Shown here: one piece after another, positions 7,796-15,716 of the stretch
How the letters are laid out: each line of letters begins with the position of its first letter
Numbering within the stretch: position 1 is the stretch's first letter
Assembly: GCA_016742255.1 (NCBI GenBank)
Contig: JACVCB010000031.1
Span: forward strand, 1-38,728
Source of the DNA: Leptospira sp.
GTDB lineage: Bacteria; Spirochaetota; Leptospiria; Leptospirales; Leptospiraceae
DNA: 38,728 bases
Direction: 5' to 3'
Translations under genes and position numbers: made by a program
Notes under the pieces: generated by a model
What the model saw: the letters and a program-made list of their open reading frames with translations, nothing else
Told to the model about the DNA's origin: nothing
Database searches by the model: none

Positions 7796-8716
7796 TTATT
7801 TTTCCAATGGTAAGTCTTTGTAGGAAGACCATTCCCACATTGAACCTGAATAATTAAAGGCATTATATCCATAAGATCGTAAGATACCTACAACAAATGC
7901 AGATCTTACTCCTCCTGTACAATAGGCAATGATTGGTTTTGACTTCGTTATTCCTAACTGTGTGAGTGAGTTTTCCACTTCCTCTTTCGTTTTGATTTTG
8001 CCTTGGTCATCAAATAAATTTTGATAAAAAAATGATTTTGCACCTGGTATATGGCCTCCTCTGAATTCTCCATAAGGCGTGGAACCAGAAAATTCTCTTG
8101 GTTCTCTTGTGTCTAAAATTTGGTAAGACCCTTGGTTTAATTGTTTGGCGATTTCATCCTTTGTGATATCTGTATGCAGCTGAAATTCTTTTTGTGCTAA
8201 TAATAAAGAGTGATTCGATTCCCCCTGGGAAACAATTTTACTTTTTCTTTGATTTAATACATCTTTGAAAGAGGACACATCTCCGTTAAACCAAAACGTC
8301 TTCGGATATCCAACTTCTCGCAAACTCCAAACAATACGACCTTCTTCTCCCCATCCATTTTTTCCATCACCTAACACGATTATCAGATCAGATGTTATAA
8401 TTCCTAAACTCGAAAGTTTTTTTTGAAGGGATTTTGTTTCGAGTAATTTCCCGCGATTGGGAGTTTCTTTCTGTGATAAGTCTTCCCAACTAAGGACCAG
8501 TGAATTTGGAAGTTTTTCTTTGACTCGAGAAGGAAAAGACCTAGTGTCGATTGTTTTGAATTCGGGGAGTGTTAAGGTCTCATTCGCCGTTAAGAACCAA
8601 GTTTCCGTTTTGGTTTTGGGAAGAGGTTTTGATGGACCTGCCGTCAATTGTAACCAAAGGGCCCAAAATAAAGAAATGGCAAACAGGTAAACTCCATAGG
8701 TTTTCTGGATTTTCAT
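7796..8716 (-). CDS. Exported tandem-rhodanese sulfurtransferase
   Basis: The protein has 306 residues from the ATG at 8716, which follows GGGAGGGG; the open frame extends to 8824 without support. Residues 7-25 form an uncleaved anchor or signal peptide. Two rhodanese domains follow. The first (about 50-160) lacks the active Cys; LGDGKNGWGEEGR sits in its place. The second (about 180-305) has LDTREPREF, GHIPGAKSF and the active loop CTGGVR at 266-271, followed by SMWEWSS. This is the thiosulfate/3-mercaptopyruvate sulfurtransferase arrangement, but periplasmic. It heads the minus-strand operon and is directly followed by the five-haem cytochrome, so persulfide transfer linked to electron transfer is a fair inference. 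Confidence 0.9.
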   Translation of the reverse strand: MKIQKTYGVYLFAISLFWALWLQLTAGPSKPLPKTKTETWFLTANETLTLPEFKTIDTRSFPSRVKEKLPNSLVLSWEDLSQKETPNRGKLLETKSLQKKLSSLGIITSDLIIVLGDGKNGWGEEGRIVWSLREVGYPKTFWFNGDVSSFKDVLNQRKSKIVSQGESNHSLLLAQKEFQLHTDITKDEIAKQLNQGSYQILDTREPREFSGSTPYGEFRGGHIPGAKSFFYQNLFDDQGKIKTKEEVENSLTQLGITKSKPIIAYCTGGVRSAFVVGILRSYGYNAFNYSGSMWEWSSYKDLPLEK

Positions 8717-8853
8717 ACATTTCCCCTCCCAACTCAAGAATAAGACTCTTCTAAGACGAATTTCCGTCAATAAAATAAACATTTCCTCCAAGAAAGCGAA
8801 TTTTTCTTGCCATTTTGAGTCCAATCTGTAGAACCTTATGTAGGAGGATTCAT

Positions 8854-9330
8854 ATGAAACTCGGGTTTTATCCAGATGTCGTCAATGAAAATGTAACAAG
8901 GATTGTTGCGTCAACAGTTGTTGTTTTAGGGGTCATCACCATCTTATTTCCGAATCTCGTTGTGTTAGGTTTACTTCTTTTGGGGTTTTTACTCCGGTTG
9001 AGTTACGGACCTAAATGGGAACCATTTGCTTTTTTTACTTCTAGGTATTTAGTTCCTTGGCTTGGGATCTCATTTGTTCCAAGTGCTGGACCACCAAAAC
9101 GTTTTGCCCAACTCATTGGATTTTCGTTTAGCCTAACAGCGATTGTATTATTTTTAAATGGTTTCTTTTTATCTTACCAAATTGTCCTCGCAACACTTGT
9201 GTTTTTTGCATCCCTCGAATCATTTTTAGGATGGTGTGCAGGTTGTTTTATGTTTGGTTTACTAATGAAAGCAGGAATCATCCCAGAAGAAGTTTGTGAA
9301 CGTTGTAACAATTTAAATTTCAATAAATAG
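8854..9330 (+). CDS. DUF4395 membrane protein with paired-cysteine motifs
   Basis: The 158-residue protein starts at the ATG at 8854, which has a perfect AGGAGG 7 bases upstream. The family's FYPDVVNENVTR opening is visible, as are GPPKRFAQLIG and a C-terminal SFLGWCAGCFMFG. Four hydrophobic helices are likely. There are two Cys pairs: WCAGC in the last membrane segment and CERC near the C-terminus. DUF4395 proteins are known to occur beside thioredoxin or rhodanese genes, and the neighbour here is a rhodanese on the other strand, 137 bases away. A thiol or persulfide membrane function is inferred, not shown. The gene starts a plus-strand run with the second GT-C-like protein and the XRE-cupin regulator. 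Confidence 0.85.
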   Translation: MKLGFYPDVVNENVTRIVASTVVVLGVITILFPNLVVLGLLLLGFLLRLSYGPKWEPFAFFTSRYLVPWLGISFVPSAGPPKRFAQLIGFSFSLTAIVLFLNGFFLSYQIVLATLVFFASLESFLGWCAGCFMFGLLMKAGIIPEEVCERCNNLNFNK

Positions 9331-9340
9331 TGACTGTCAT

Positions 9341-10633
9341 TTGATTGATTGGTTTTTATTTTCCGCTACAATTTTGGTTACTGCTTTTTTTTTAAAAGTA
9401 GTAACCTTACCAAACCAATTTTTTAGAGTTCATTTTAAAACATTATTCTTCATTGGACTAGGATTCAGAATCCTTTGTCTTTTTTTAAATCCAATTTGGG
9501 AAGATGATTGGGCACGTTACCTTTGGGAAGGACAACTCATTCGAAACTTAATTTCTCCCTACGAAGTTTCACCTTCTCAATTTTTTAACCTTGATTCCAA
9601 TGATTCATTTTCATCGGAGATTCTTTCAAATATCAATCATCCCGATTGGACAACGATCTATAGTCCATTTGTTTTATTCTATTTTTCCTTATTTACCTTT
9701 GGAAATTCAACGTTTCTTTTAAAAGCCAGTTATTTACTGTTTGAAACGATATCTTTATGGTATTTCAATCGATCGAATTGGAAAAAACCAATTCTTCTCT
9801 TTTGGATTTATCCAATTTATACCAAAGAAGTGTACGCAAACATGCATTTTGAAGTTTTGGTAATCGTATTCTTTTGGATGTATTGGTATTTCTTAAAAAA
9901 TAAAAGATACCAACAGAGTGCGATTGTATTTGGACTTCTTTTACATACAAAATTCTTAGCAGTTATTTATGGAATTTTTTTATTCCCTTACTTTTATTTC
10001 CAAAAGAAAAAACAATTACTAAATCAATTTTTAAGATTCCTTTTCTTGTTTTTAATTGGATTTTTTGGATTTTACATTCTTTACCTTCTTGTTTTTCCAA
10101 AAATCACTGACTTCGGAAACCTCAACTTACAAAGATTTGTTGATTCATTTACTTTTAATCAAATTTATGAACCAATCTGGAGGTATTGTTTTTCAATAAA
10201 CTTAAGAAGTGTTCCATTTTTCTTTCAATTTATTCTTTTGTATATTTATCTTTATTTACTCATCCCTCAAAATAATAGAAACCGAAGGTTCATTTTGTTA
10301 TGCAGGCAATACCATTTTGTTTTTTACTTGGGGTATTTTTTTCTTACTCTTCTTCCTGTTTATAACCCTTGGTATTTTTTAATTCTGATTCCACTCATTA
10401 CCATTTCTCGTAACCAATCCGTACTCCCTTGGGTGTTAATCTCTGTCCTCCAATTTTCATACCTAACAAACATTCGATTACACTTACCGTTTCAATTTTT
10501 TTACGAAATTTCGGACCAAATCCTCCTCTTCCAAGCACTGATTTCCATTTTTTGCCTCTTCTACTATTTCTCCCAAATATTCATTTTACTTTACAATTTA
10601 TCCAATATATCGAACATGACCAAGAAAGGATGA
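9341..10633 (+). CDS. Second GT-C-like polytopic membrane glycosyltransferase
   Basis: The protein has 430 residues and about ten membrane helices, starting at TTG 9341 (no ATG is in a sensible place and the ribosome site is weak). After the first helices comes EDDWARYLWEGQLIRNLISP. This is the same acidic DD-x-x-R-Y loop as in the protein at 4450-5751, followed by a similar PYEVSPSQFFNL. The loop near SNINHPDW-TTIYSPF and the NPWYFLIL segment also match. The two are therefore divergent paralogues on opposite strands of the same neighbourhood. Substrate is unknown. It lies 10 bases after the DUF4395 gene and 4 bases before the regulator, consistent with one transcript. Confidence 0.7.
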   Translation: MIDWFLFSATILVTAFFLKVVTLPNQFFRVHFKTLFFIGLGFRILCLFLNPIWEDDWARYLWEGQLIRNLISPYEVSPSQFFNLDSNDSFSSEILSNINHPDWTTIYSPFVLFYFSLFTFGNSTFLLKASYLLFETISLWYFNRSNWKKPILLFWIYPIYTKEVYANMHFEVLVIVFFWMYWYFLKNKRYQQSAIVFGLLLHTKFLAVIYGIFLFPYFYFQKKKQLLNQFLRFLFLFLIGFFGFYILYLLVFPKITDFGNLNLQRFVDSFTFNQIYEPIWRYCFSINLRSVPFFFQFILLYIYLYLLIPQNNRNRRFILLCRQYHFVFYLGYFFLTLLPVYNPWYFLILIPLITISRNQSVLPWVLISVLQFSYLTNIRLHLPFQFFYEISDQILLFQALISIFCLFYYFSQIFILLYNLSNISNMTKKG

Positions 10634-10637
10634 TGTC

Positions 10638-11249
10638 ATGGAAGGACAATACGAGGAAAAAACAGAACGAAACGAATCGGACCAGGCGGTTGAAGAGGTC
10701 TTAACAGTCGTACTTGGCGAAACTTTAAAACGGCGCAGGCTCGAACTTGGTCTTTCCATGGAAAAACTTTCACAATTATCAACTGTCAGCCGGGGAATGC
10801 TCGGACTCATTGAATCTGGAAAAACAACACCTAGTATTGGAATTTTATGGAAACTTTCTAAAACGCTTAGGATCCCCATTGGTGAAATGATTCCTGATTT
10901 ATTTTCTCAATCACCACGTTTTATTGCATCCAATGAAGGGAAAGTATGGACATCGCAAAAAAACCCAATAAAATCAAGGGTATTATACCAAGAAGAAAGG
11001 GAACGATTCAACTTAGTGGAATGGATTTTGGAACAAGGAAAATTAACCCAATTCCAACACCTACCACAAGCCCACGATATTAAAATTTACCAAGTCAGTG
11101 GAACTTCAAAAATCAAACTGAAGAACAAATCCTTCCAATTAGAAGTTGGTGATAGTCTCTTTTTTCCCATATCAGAGCTTGATTCGATAGAGAATGGTTC
11201 TGAGATCCAAGCAAAGTTCTTATGGATCTCGACTAAGAAATTTCGATAA
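10638..11249 (+). CDS. XRE-family regulator with C-terminal cupin
   Basis: The 203-residue protein has an N-terminal helix-turn-helix of the XRE/Cro type at about 25-82 (LGETLKRRRLELGLSMEKLS, then TVSRGMLGLIESGKTTPSIG). It also has a C-terminal single-domain cupin (about 115-200, with QAHDIKIYQVSGTSKIKLKN and LEVGDSLFFP). This is the PuuR/SutR-like architecture, in which the cupin senses a small molecule. The start has AAGGA upstream. It is the last gene before the rhodanese-lipoprotein cassette, separated by 222 bases that contain inverted repeats. It is the natural candidate to control that cassette, but its operator is not proven. The cupin lacks an obvious full HxH metal set, so the ligand cannot be guessed. 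Confidence 0.88.
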   Translation: MEGQYEEKTERNESDQAVEEVLTVVLGETLKRRRLELGLSMEKLSQLSTVSRGMLGLIESGKTTPSIGILWKLSKTLRIPIGEMIPDLFSQSPRFIASNEGKVWTSQKNPIKSRVLYQEERERFNLVEWILEQGKLTQFQHLPQAHDIKIYQVSGTSKIKLKNKSFQLEVGDSLFFPISELDSIENGSEIQAKFLWISTKKFR

Positions 11250-11286
11250 AACACTCGGATCGTTCCTTTTCCAACACCCTCCTTCG

Positions 11287-11344
11287 AAACTCTGTTCTAA
11301 TCTTTGGAAATTTGTCCAAAATAGTATACGCTATTACAGAGTTT
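11287..11344. promoter_or_regulatory. Nested inverted repeats upstream of the rhodanese-lipoprotein cassette
   Basis: An outer 9-base perfect repeat (AAACTCTGT at 11287-11295 and ACAGAGTTT at 11336-11344) encloses an inner repeat, AATAG-TATACG-CTATT, at 11320-11335 that abuts the right arm. It lies in the 222-base gap between the XRE-cupin regulator and the first cassette gene, about 130 bases before that gene's start. It could be an operator or the leader of the mRNA. No convincing -35/-10 pair was found around it, and its function is unproven. Confidence 0.4.
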
Positions 11345-11471
11345 TCCTCCGTTAAAACAAATTCAAACTTTTTCCTTCAAACCCTGTTTTTAACTTAGGG
11401 TAACCAATCTCCTCATTCTTTGGTGCAAGCCCCTACAGAGAAAGGATTGGAATTCAAATGAAGGATTCAAT

Positions 11472-12827
11472 ATGAAAACAAGTCTTCAACATCAGTTGGT
11501 TGCACTTTTTACCGCGGGGTTTCTCGGAGCCTGCGGTGGAAACAATCAAAATGATGATCAAAAAAACCTACTCTTAGCGGCACTCGCGCTTTCGAACGGG
11601 ATCAAAGTAAATACAGCAGTAGACCTTGCAAAAGAGTCAAACGATGATTATAACTTAAATGAATATGGACTTATCACTCCACAAACCTTAGGTAAGTGGG
11701 TTAATAATTGGTCATCTACAAAGCCGAATGGAATTACAGGTAAACTTGTCATTTTACAAAATGGTCCAAGTGCCACTGTTGGGAAAGAATACATTGCAGG
11801 GAATGGAAACGATGTAGTTGTTTATTCCTTCACTTTTTCTGACGGTGCCAATGCGTTAGACGGTGGTGATGGGTTTAGTCAAAAACGAAATAGTGGTCTC
11901 AGTGATACTGTGTCCATCATTGCCAATGGACCAAAAATCGATGCTATCTTAAATCGTTTTGGAATCGATCCTGTTAATGATTTAGTAGTTTTTGTTTCCT
12001 CAGCAAACGCATCAAGCCATGTCCAAGGAACACTTCGTGGTTTTTATTCTTTTCGGTATTGGGGATTTGATCATAAAAATTTAGCCTTCCTGAACGGAAC
12101 ACTTCCTCGATTAGCTGTTACAGATGGAAATTTTGTACCGTTTAGTACGACGACAAACACTCCACCTAACTTGAACAACCGATACAGTGTCAAAAGTCTC
12201 AGGGTAGACAATACAATCCTAATGTTACCAGTAGAAGATGTGATCAAGGCAGTAAAAGATCCAAACAATGTCAATATTGCTGGTATTACTTCGAGTGTTT
12301 TTGTATCTGATGCAAGGTCTTCATCAGGAAGTAGCAACGAATACAATGGCGTGATTCGAAGTACAACTTCTGAAGTTTCAGGAAAATACGTAGGCTTTGA
12401 AGGTCATATCAAAGGAGCAAGGGACGTACCTTGGACAGGATTATTGGACACAGAATTTCGATTCAAACCAAAATCTGATCTAAAAGCATATTATGATGCG
12501 AGAGGATACCAAAAGGGACAAACAGCAATCCAACTTTGCAGAACCAATAATCGATCACAAGTCACAGGTTTTTCCTACATTGCGATCTTAGGTTACCCTT
12601 CTACTTATTATGATGGTAGTTGGATTGAATGGGGTAGTTTAACGGGTGGTGGACCAGCTCCAAAACTTCCACCAGATTCACCTTATAGAACCGATGTTCC
12701 AGAATTATCGGATATTATCACTTATAATGTGGCCGGAGACGTTGATCCCAACTTACCAACTAACTTAAATTCGTTTGCTACGACATCTAGAAAAATCATC
12801 GAAGAAGATAAAGCTTACAAACGATAA
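11472..12827 (+). CDS. Tandem-rhodanese lipoprotein, active-Cys copy 1
   Basis: The 451-residue protein has a spirochaetal lipoprotein signal with lipobox LGAC (Cys 21). A low-complexity start leads to a first rhodanese-like domain (about 85-215, including DLVVFVSSAN, FRYWGFDHKNLAFLNG), which has no catalytic Cys. A second domain follows (about 240-390, FVSDARSS, GHIKGARDVPW, the active loop CRTNNR with Cys 356, then YDGSWIEWG). The second set of motifs is that of thiosulfate/mercaptopyruvate sulfurtransferases. The protein is therefore an envelope-anchored sulfurtransferase candidate. The C-terminus ends EEDKAYKR, almost the same as the copy at 35521. It opens the plus-strand cassette with the barrel and the five-haem cytochrome. 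Confidence 0.88.
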   Translation: MKTSLQHQLVALFTAGFLGACGGNNQNDDQKNLLLAALALSNGIKVNTAVDLAKESNDDYNLNEYGLITPQTLGKWVNNWSSTKPNGITGKLVILQNGPSATVGKEYIAGNGNDVVVYSFTFSDGANALDGGDGFSQKRNSGLSDTVSIIANGPKIDAILNRFGIDPVNDLVVFVSSANASSHVQGTLRGFYSFRYWGFDHKNLAFLNGTLPRLAVTDGNFVPFSTTTNTPPNLNNRYSVKSLRVDNTILMLPVEDVIKAVKDPNNVNIAGITSSVFVSDARSSSGSSNEYNGVIRSTTSEVSGKYVGFEGHIKGARDVPWTGLLDTEFRFKPKSDLKAYYDARGYQKGQTAIQLCRTNNRSQVTGFSYIAILGYPSTYYDGSWIEWGSLTGGGPAPKLPPDSPYRTDVPELSDIITYNVAGDVDPNLPTNLNSFATTSRKIIEEDKAYKR

Positions 12828-12833
12828 ACCAAC

Positions 12834-12876
12834 ATAACCACTAAGTTAATGGATTCGCTATTCTCTTAGTGGTTAT
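12834..12876 (+). promoter_or_regulatory. 12-base perfect stem between rhodanese lipoprotein and downstream genes
   Basis: ATAACCACTAAG (12834-12845) and CTTAGTGGTTAT (12865-12876) are perfect inverse complements around a 19-base loop. The stem starts 7 bases after the rhodanese stop and ends 32 bases before the next start. No run of T follows it, so it is not a standard terminator. A processing or stabilising stem that sets the level of the upstream gene against the rest is plausible. An operator is the alternative. Confidence 0.55.
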
Positions 12877-12908
12877 ACATATATCAATACAGAAACAGGG
12901 AAAGTTTT

Positions 12909-13274
12909 ATGAAATATATAATTCAATTTTTAATCGGAAGCCTATTTTTTACAAATATCATCTTTGCTTCAGGAGGTATCGGTGGCGGAGGAATTGCCAA
13001 TATACCCCAAGGCCAAGATCGTGAAAAATACCATTTAGGCAAAGCCATCTTCAACCAAGAGCTTACTCTTGAAAAACAATCAAATATTAACTCCAATGAT
13101 CAAGACGAAAGATTGGAATACTTACAAGGTAGTTTGCCCAATACTGAAAAACGTAGAGTCAACTTACCAGATTTATCTGGTAAACTCACAGAGGAACAAC
13201 TACAAGCATTGGAATACTTTGTCCAAGTTCGTTTCAATATAAAATTACCTGAAAAAAAGAAGGATAAAGAATGA
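12909..13274 (+). CDS. Small exported protein, cytochrome-c-like sequence without cysteines
   Basis: It has 121 residues with a clear signal peptide (IIQFLIGSLFFTNIIFA), then a Gly-rich mature start SGGIGGGGI. Two stretches look like parts of a class I cytochrome c: YHLGKAIFNQ, where such proteins have GKAIF before the haem motif, and NLPDLSGKLTEEQLQALEYF, like their C-terminal helix. There is no CxxCH and no cysteine at all, so haem cannot be bound in the usual way. The relation to cytochromes is my inference from short matches. The end of the gene overlaps the barrel gene by four bases (ATGA), so the two are very likely made together. Confidence 0.7.
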   Translation: MKYIIQFLIGSLFFTNIIFASGGIGGGGIANIPQGQDREKYHLGKAIFNQELTLEKQSNINSNDQDERLEYLQGSLPNTEKRRVNLPDLSGKLTEEQLQALEYFVQVRFNIKLPEKKKDKE

Positions 13275-14233
13275 AAAGACTCTTTCCTTTTTTCAAAATA
13301 ATCTTACTTACATTTTCTCTTTCTATAACTAGTTTGAGTTTGTATTCCCAACAGGCATGGGCTCCTTATGAAAGGCAACTTTGGGTTCGTCCCGTATTCA
13401 TCCATTCTGAATATGATAGTGCTTTTCTTGCAGGACAAAGGGCAAAATATGATGACAATGTGAGAATCTCAGTTGCGAATCTCGCATTGGAATATGGAAT
13501 AACAGATCGCCTAACAGCTGACCTAACGATAGGATTTGGTAAACTAGGAAGGCATAGGATTTTTAACCGGTATTTAGGATTACAACAAACTCCCGAAGTC
13601 CCCGACAAATACGGTTTTATGGATTCACGGTTTGGATTACGGTATAAACTAGACGATGAGTTTGACTCTAAATACAGATGGATGCCAACGATATCTTTAC
13701 GAGTTGGGGGAATCAAACGAGGTGATTATGACCGTAACCCTCAATCTTTGGGAGATGGGGCGAGTGGTGGTGAGGTCAATCTGTATCTAGCAAAAGACTT
13801 TGGAGTTTGGGGCATGGGTGGACTTGGAGAATTGTCTTACCGAAAAAGAGAAAACCCAGTACCAGATGATATCCTGTATTATTCTGCTCTTTACAAACGA
13901 TTTTTTGAATCCCTTTTCCTAACGATTGGTATGCGAGGACAAATTGGCCAAGGCGGTTATGCGTATGCTGATCCTAGGCAGCAACCTCCCTGGAATTTAG
14001 TTCGTTACCCTCAACCTAGTGTTTATGGTATCAATCCTTACGATGTTTATGTACAAAATGAACGACCTGCATGGGGAAGGAAAGAAGTCTTTCACAATGC
14101 AGAAATAGGATTTAGTTACGTTGATAGTTTTGGTAACTTCTATACACTATTTTATTCAGAAACCATTGCTGGTTATAACACAGCAAGGTTAAAGACTGTC
14201 GGCTTTGCCATCACTCTACCCTATAACTTATAA
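13271..14233 (+). CDS. Outer-membrane beta-barrel protein of the rhodanese/cytochrome cassette
   Basis: The 320-residue protein has a signal peptide ending near SLSLYSQ. The mature part has many alternating amphipathic strands with aromatic edges and short loops, such as RISVANLALEYGITDRLTADL, GMGGLGELSYRKR and LFLTIGMRGQIGQGGY. It finishes with TVGFAITLPYNL, a plausible last strand although it lacks a C-terminal aromatic residue. This fits a porin-like barrel of roughly 14-18 strands (rough estimate). In Geobacter extHIJKL a porin-like barrel (ExtI) sits with rhodanese-like lipoproteins and a multihaem cytochrome; the same kinds of parts are here. No sequence comparison was possible, so the link is by parts list only. 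Confidence 0.75.
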   Translation: MKRLFPFFKIILLTFSLSITSLSLYSQQAWAPYERQLWVRPVFIHSEYDSAFLAGQRAKYDDNVRISVANLALEYGITDRLTADLTIGFGKLGRHRIFNRYLGLQQTPEVPDKYGFMDSRFGLRYKLDDEFDSKYRWMPTISLRVGGIKRGDYDRNPQSLGDGASGGEVNLYLAKDFGVWGMGGLGELSYRKRENPVPDDILYYSALYKRFFESLFLTIGMRGQIGQGGYAYADPRQQPPWNLVRYPQPSVYGINPYDVYVQNERPAWGRKEVFHNAEIGFSYVDSFGNFYTLFYSETIAGYNTARLKTVGFAITLPYNL

Positions 14234-14242
14234 GAGGAAACA

Positions 14243-15691
14243 ATGCGATATCCAATTTATAAACTCCTTATTCTTTTTTTATTTTCTGTTCTAAGTTGCA
14301 AAGGTCAACCTGAGTATGCTTTTTTACCACAGAGCCTTAAAATTGACTTAACACCTTTTCTTTTCAGAAACTATACACCATTAGAACTTGCAACTTTATC
14401 CAATTCGGATTACAACTTGAACCAAAGTGGGCTCATCACAGGGTCCAAACTCTCAAGGTTTTTGTCCAATTGGCAAACGAACAAACCCAATTATGTCATT
14501 GGTAATTTAATAGTGTTCCAAATCCAATCTTCAGGTTCGAGTGGAAGGTTTGTGTTTTTTGATGGAAAACAAACATACGCATATCCTGTAACGAATCTAA
14601 ATGATTTATTAACTGATACAAGAGATGATGGAGTTTTGTCTGTTGACGGAATTGTTGGCAAGGGTAAAAAAGTTTCTGATTTTTTTGCAATTTATGGAAT
14701 TGATCCAGCGATTGATTACGTTGTTTTTGCACAAGACACTTCCAACCTTTCAAATTTATCTTCTGCTACCTTCGCCTATTATTCGTTACTGTATTGGGGT
14801 TTTCCAAAAGAAAGATTGGCTGTTCTCAATGGGTCAATTGCCGATTTAACAGCTTCCAATACTCTCTTTACGACACCTACTTACAATTATGCAAATAGTA
14901 ATAGAGCTGGTCTTACTAAAACCTTGTTAAGAGATCATACATCGATACAACTTACGATTGGAGATCTAATTCACTCCATAAAAAATGGAAATTCCAACCT
15001 TGAAGAAGTTGATCCAGTTCCCGTTGAAGGTTATTACCTCATTGATGGCAGGTCAAATGCTGCATTCACTGGTACAACTAATTCAACAGCAGCAGGTTCA
15101 AAATACACAAATTGTACAACCAAAACAAATGCTAGTTTTGTTTCCAATTCCTGTGTAACAACGTATGAAGGGAGAGTTAAATCAGCATCAAATCTTGTTC
15201 CAACCGATTTGTATGACGGAACAAGTTTTCAATTCAAGTCCTATTCACAACTAGTGACTTATCTATCTAACACTGGTTACATAGACCAAAGGCAAATATA
15301 TTTGTATGGTGAAGAAGGGATTCGAACTTCAGTTGTTTGGTTTGTCTTACACCAAATTCTAGGAAAACCAACACGATTTTATGAAGCAGGTTGGAAACAA
15401 TTCGGTGCATTAGGTTTACGTTCGCCTAGTTCAGGTTCGAGTCCTAGTGCCATCACCCAACCGGCATCCTATTGGAGGACAGATATTTCTGCACTTGCAG
15501 ACGCCATTACCGCAAATGCTGACGCCAATGTACCAAACTACCAGTTAGACTTTACCAGACAATTTACAAAATCTTCGAATAAAATCAGGTCAGAAGATAA
15601 ATTATTTTTACGGGGAAGTAGTACAAGTGGTGGAACTAGTGGTGGAGGTGGTGCTCCCTCTGGTGGTGGAGGAAATGCTTGCGGTGGATAA
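14243..15691 (+). CDS. Tandem-rhodanese lipoprotein, catalytic Cys replaced, Gly-rich C-terminus
   Basis: The 482-residue paralogue of the genes at 11472 and 35521 has lipobox VLSC (Cys 19). It shares the landmarks SDYNLNQSGLITGSKL, YWGFPKERLAVLNG and YYLIDGRSN. Where the others have the active loop QLCRTN or SQCRTN, this one reads LYGEEGIRTS, with Tyr 355 in the Cys position. The following YDGSW motif is degraded to YEAGWKQFG. It should therefore be inactive as a sulfurtransferase. It could be a structural or binding partner. It also has an extra Cys pair (291, 304) in an insertion, and a Ser/Gly tail ending GGGGNACGG. A good ribosome site (AGAGGA) precedes the ATG. Confidence 0.85.
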   Translation: MRYPIYKLLILFLFSVLSCKGQPEYAFLPQSLKIDLTPFLFRNYTPLELATLSNSDYNLNQSGLITGSKLSRFLSNWQTNKPNYVIGNLIVFQIQSSGSSGRFVFFDGKQTYAYPVTNLNDLLTDTRDDGVLSVDGIVGKGKKVSDFFAIYGIDPAIDYVVFAQDTSNLSNLSSATFAYYSLLYWGFPKERLAVLNGSIADLTASNTLFTTPTYNYANSNRAGLTKTLLRDHTSIQLTIGDLIHSIKNGNSNLEEVDPVPVEGYYLIDGRSNAAFTGTTNSTAAGSKYTNCTTKTNASFVSNSCVTTYEGRVKSASNLVPTDLYDGTSFQFKSYSQLVTYLSNTGYIDQRQIYLYGEEGIRTSVVWFVLHQILGKPTRFYEAGWKQFGALGLRSPSSGSSPSAITQPASYWRTDISALADAITANADANVPNYQLDFTRQFTKSSNKIRSEDKLFLRGSSTSGGTSGGGGAPSGGGGNACGG

Positions 15692-15716
15692 TCACTCCTA
15701 AATAACATTCAAAGAA

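Noticed and set aside
7793..7838. Cytochrome start at GTG 7838 or ATG 7832
   Set aside because: Both lie inside the rhodanese gene, give a less hydrophobic leader and lack a ribosome site; the TTG at 7793 fits better but is not proven.
15600..15691. Gly/Ser-rich end of the second rhodanese lipoprotein as a repeat array or frameshift
   Set aside because: The frame is continuous to a stop, codon use stays normal, and no downstream frame continues the protein.
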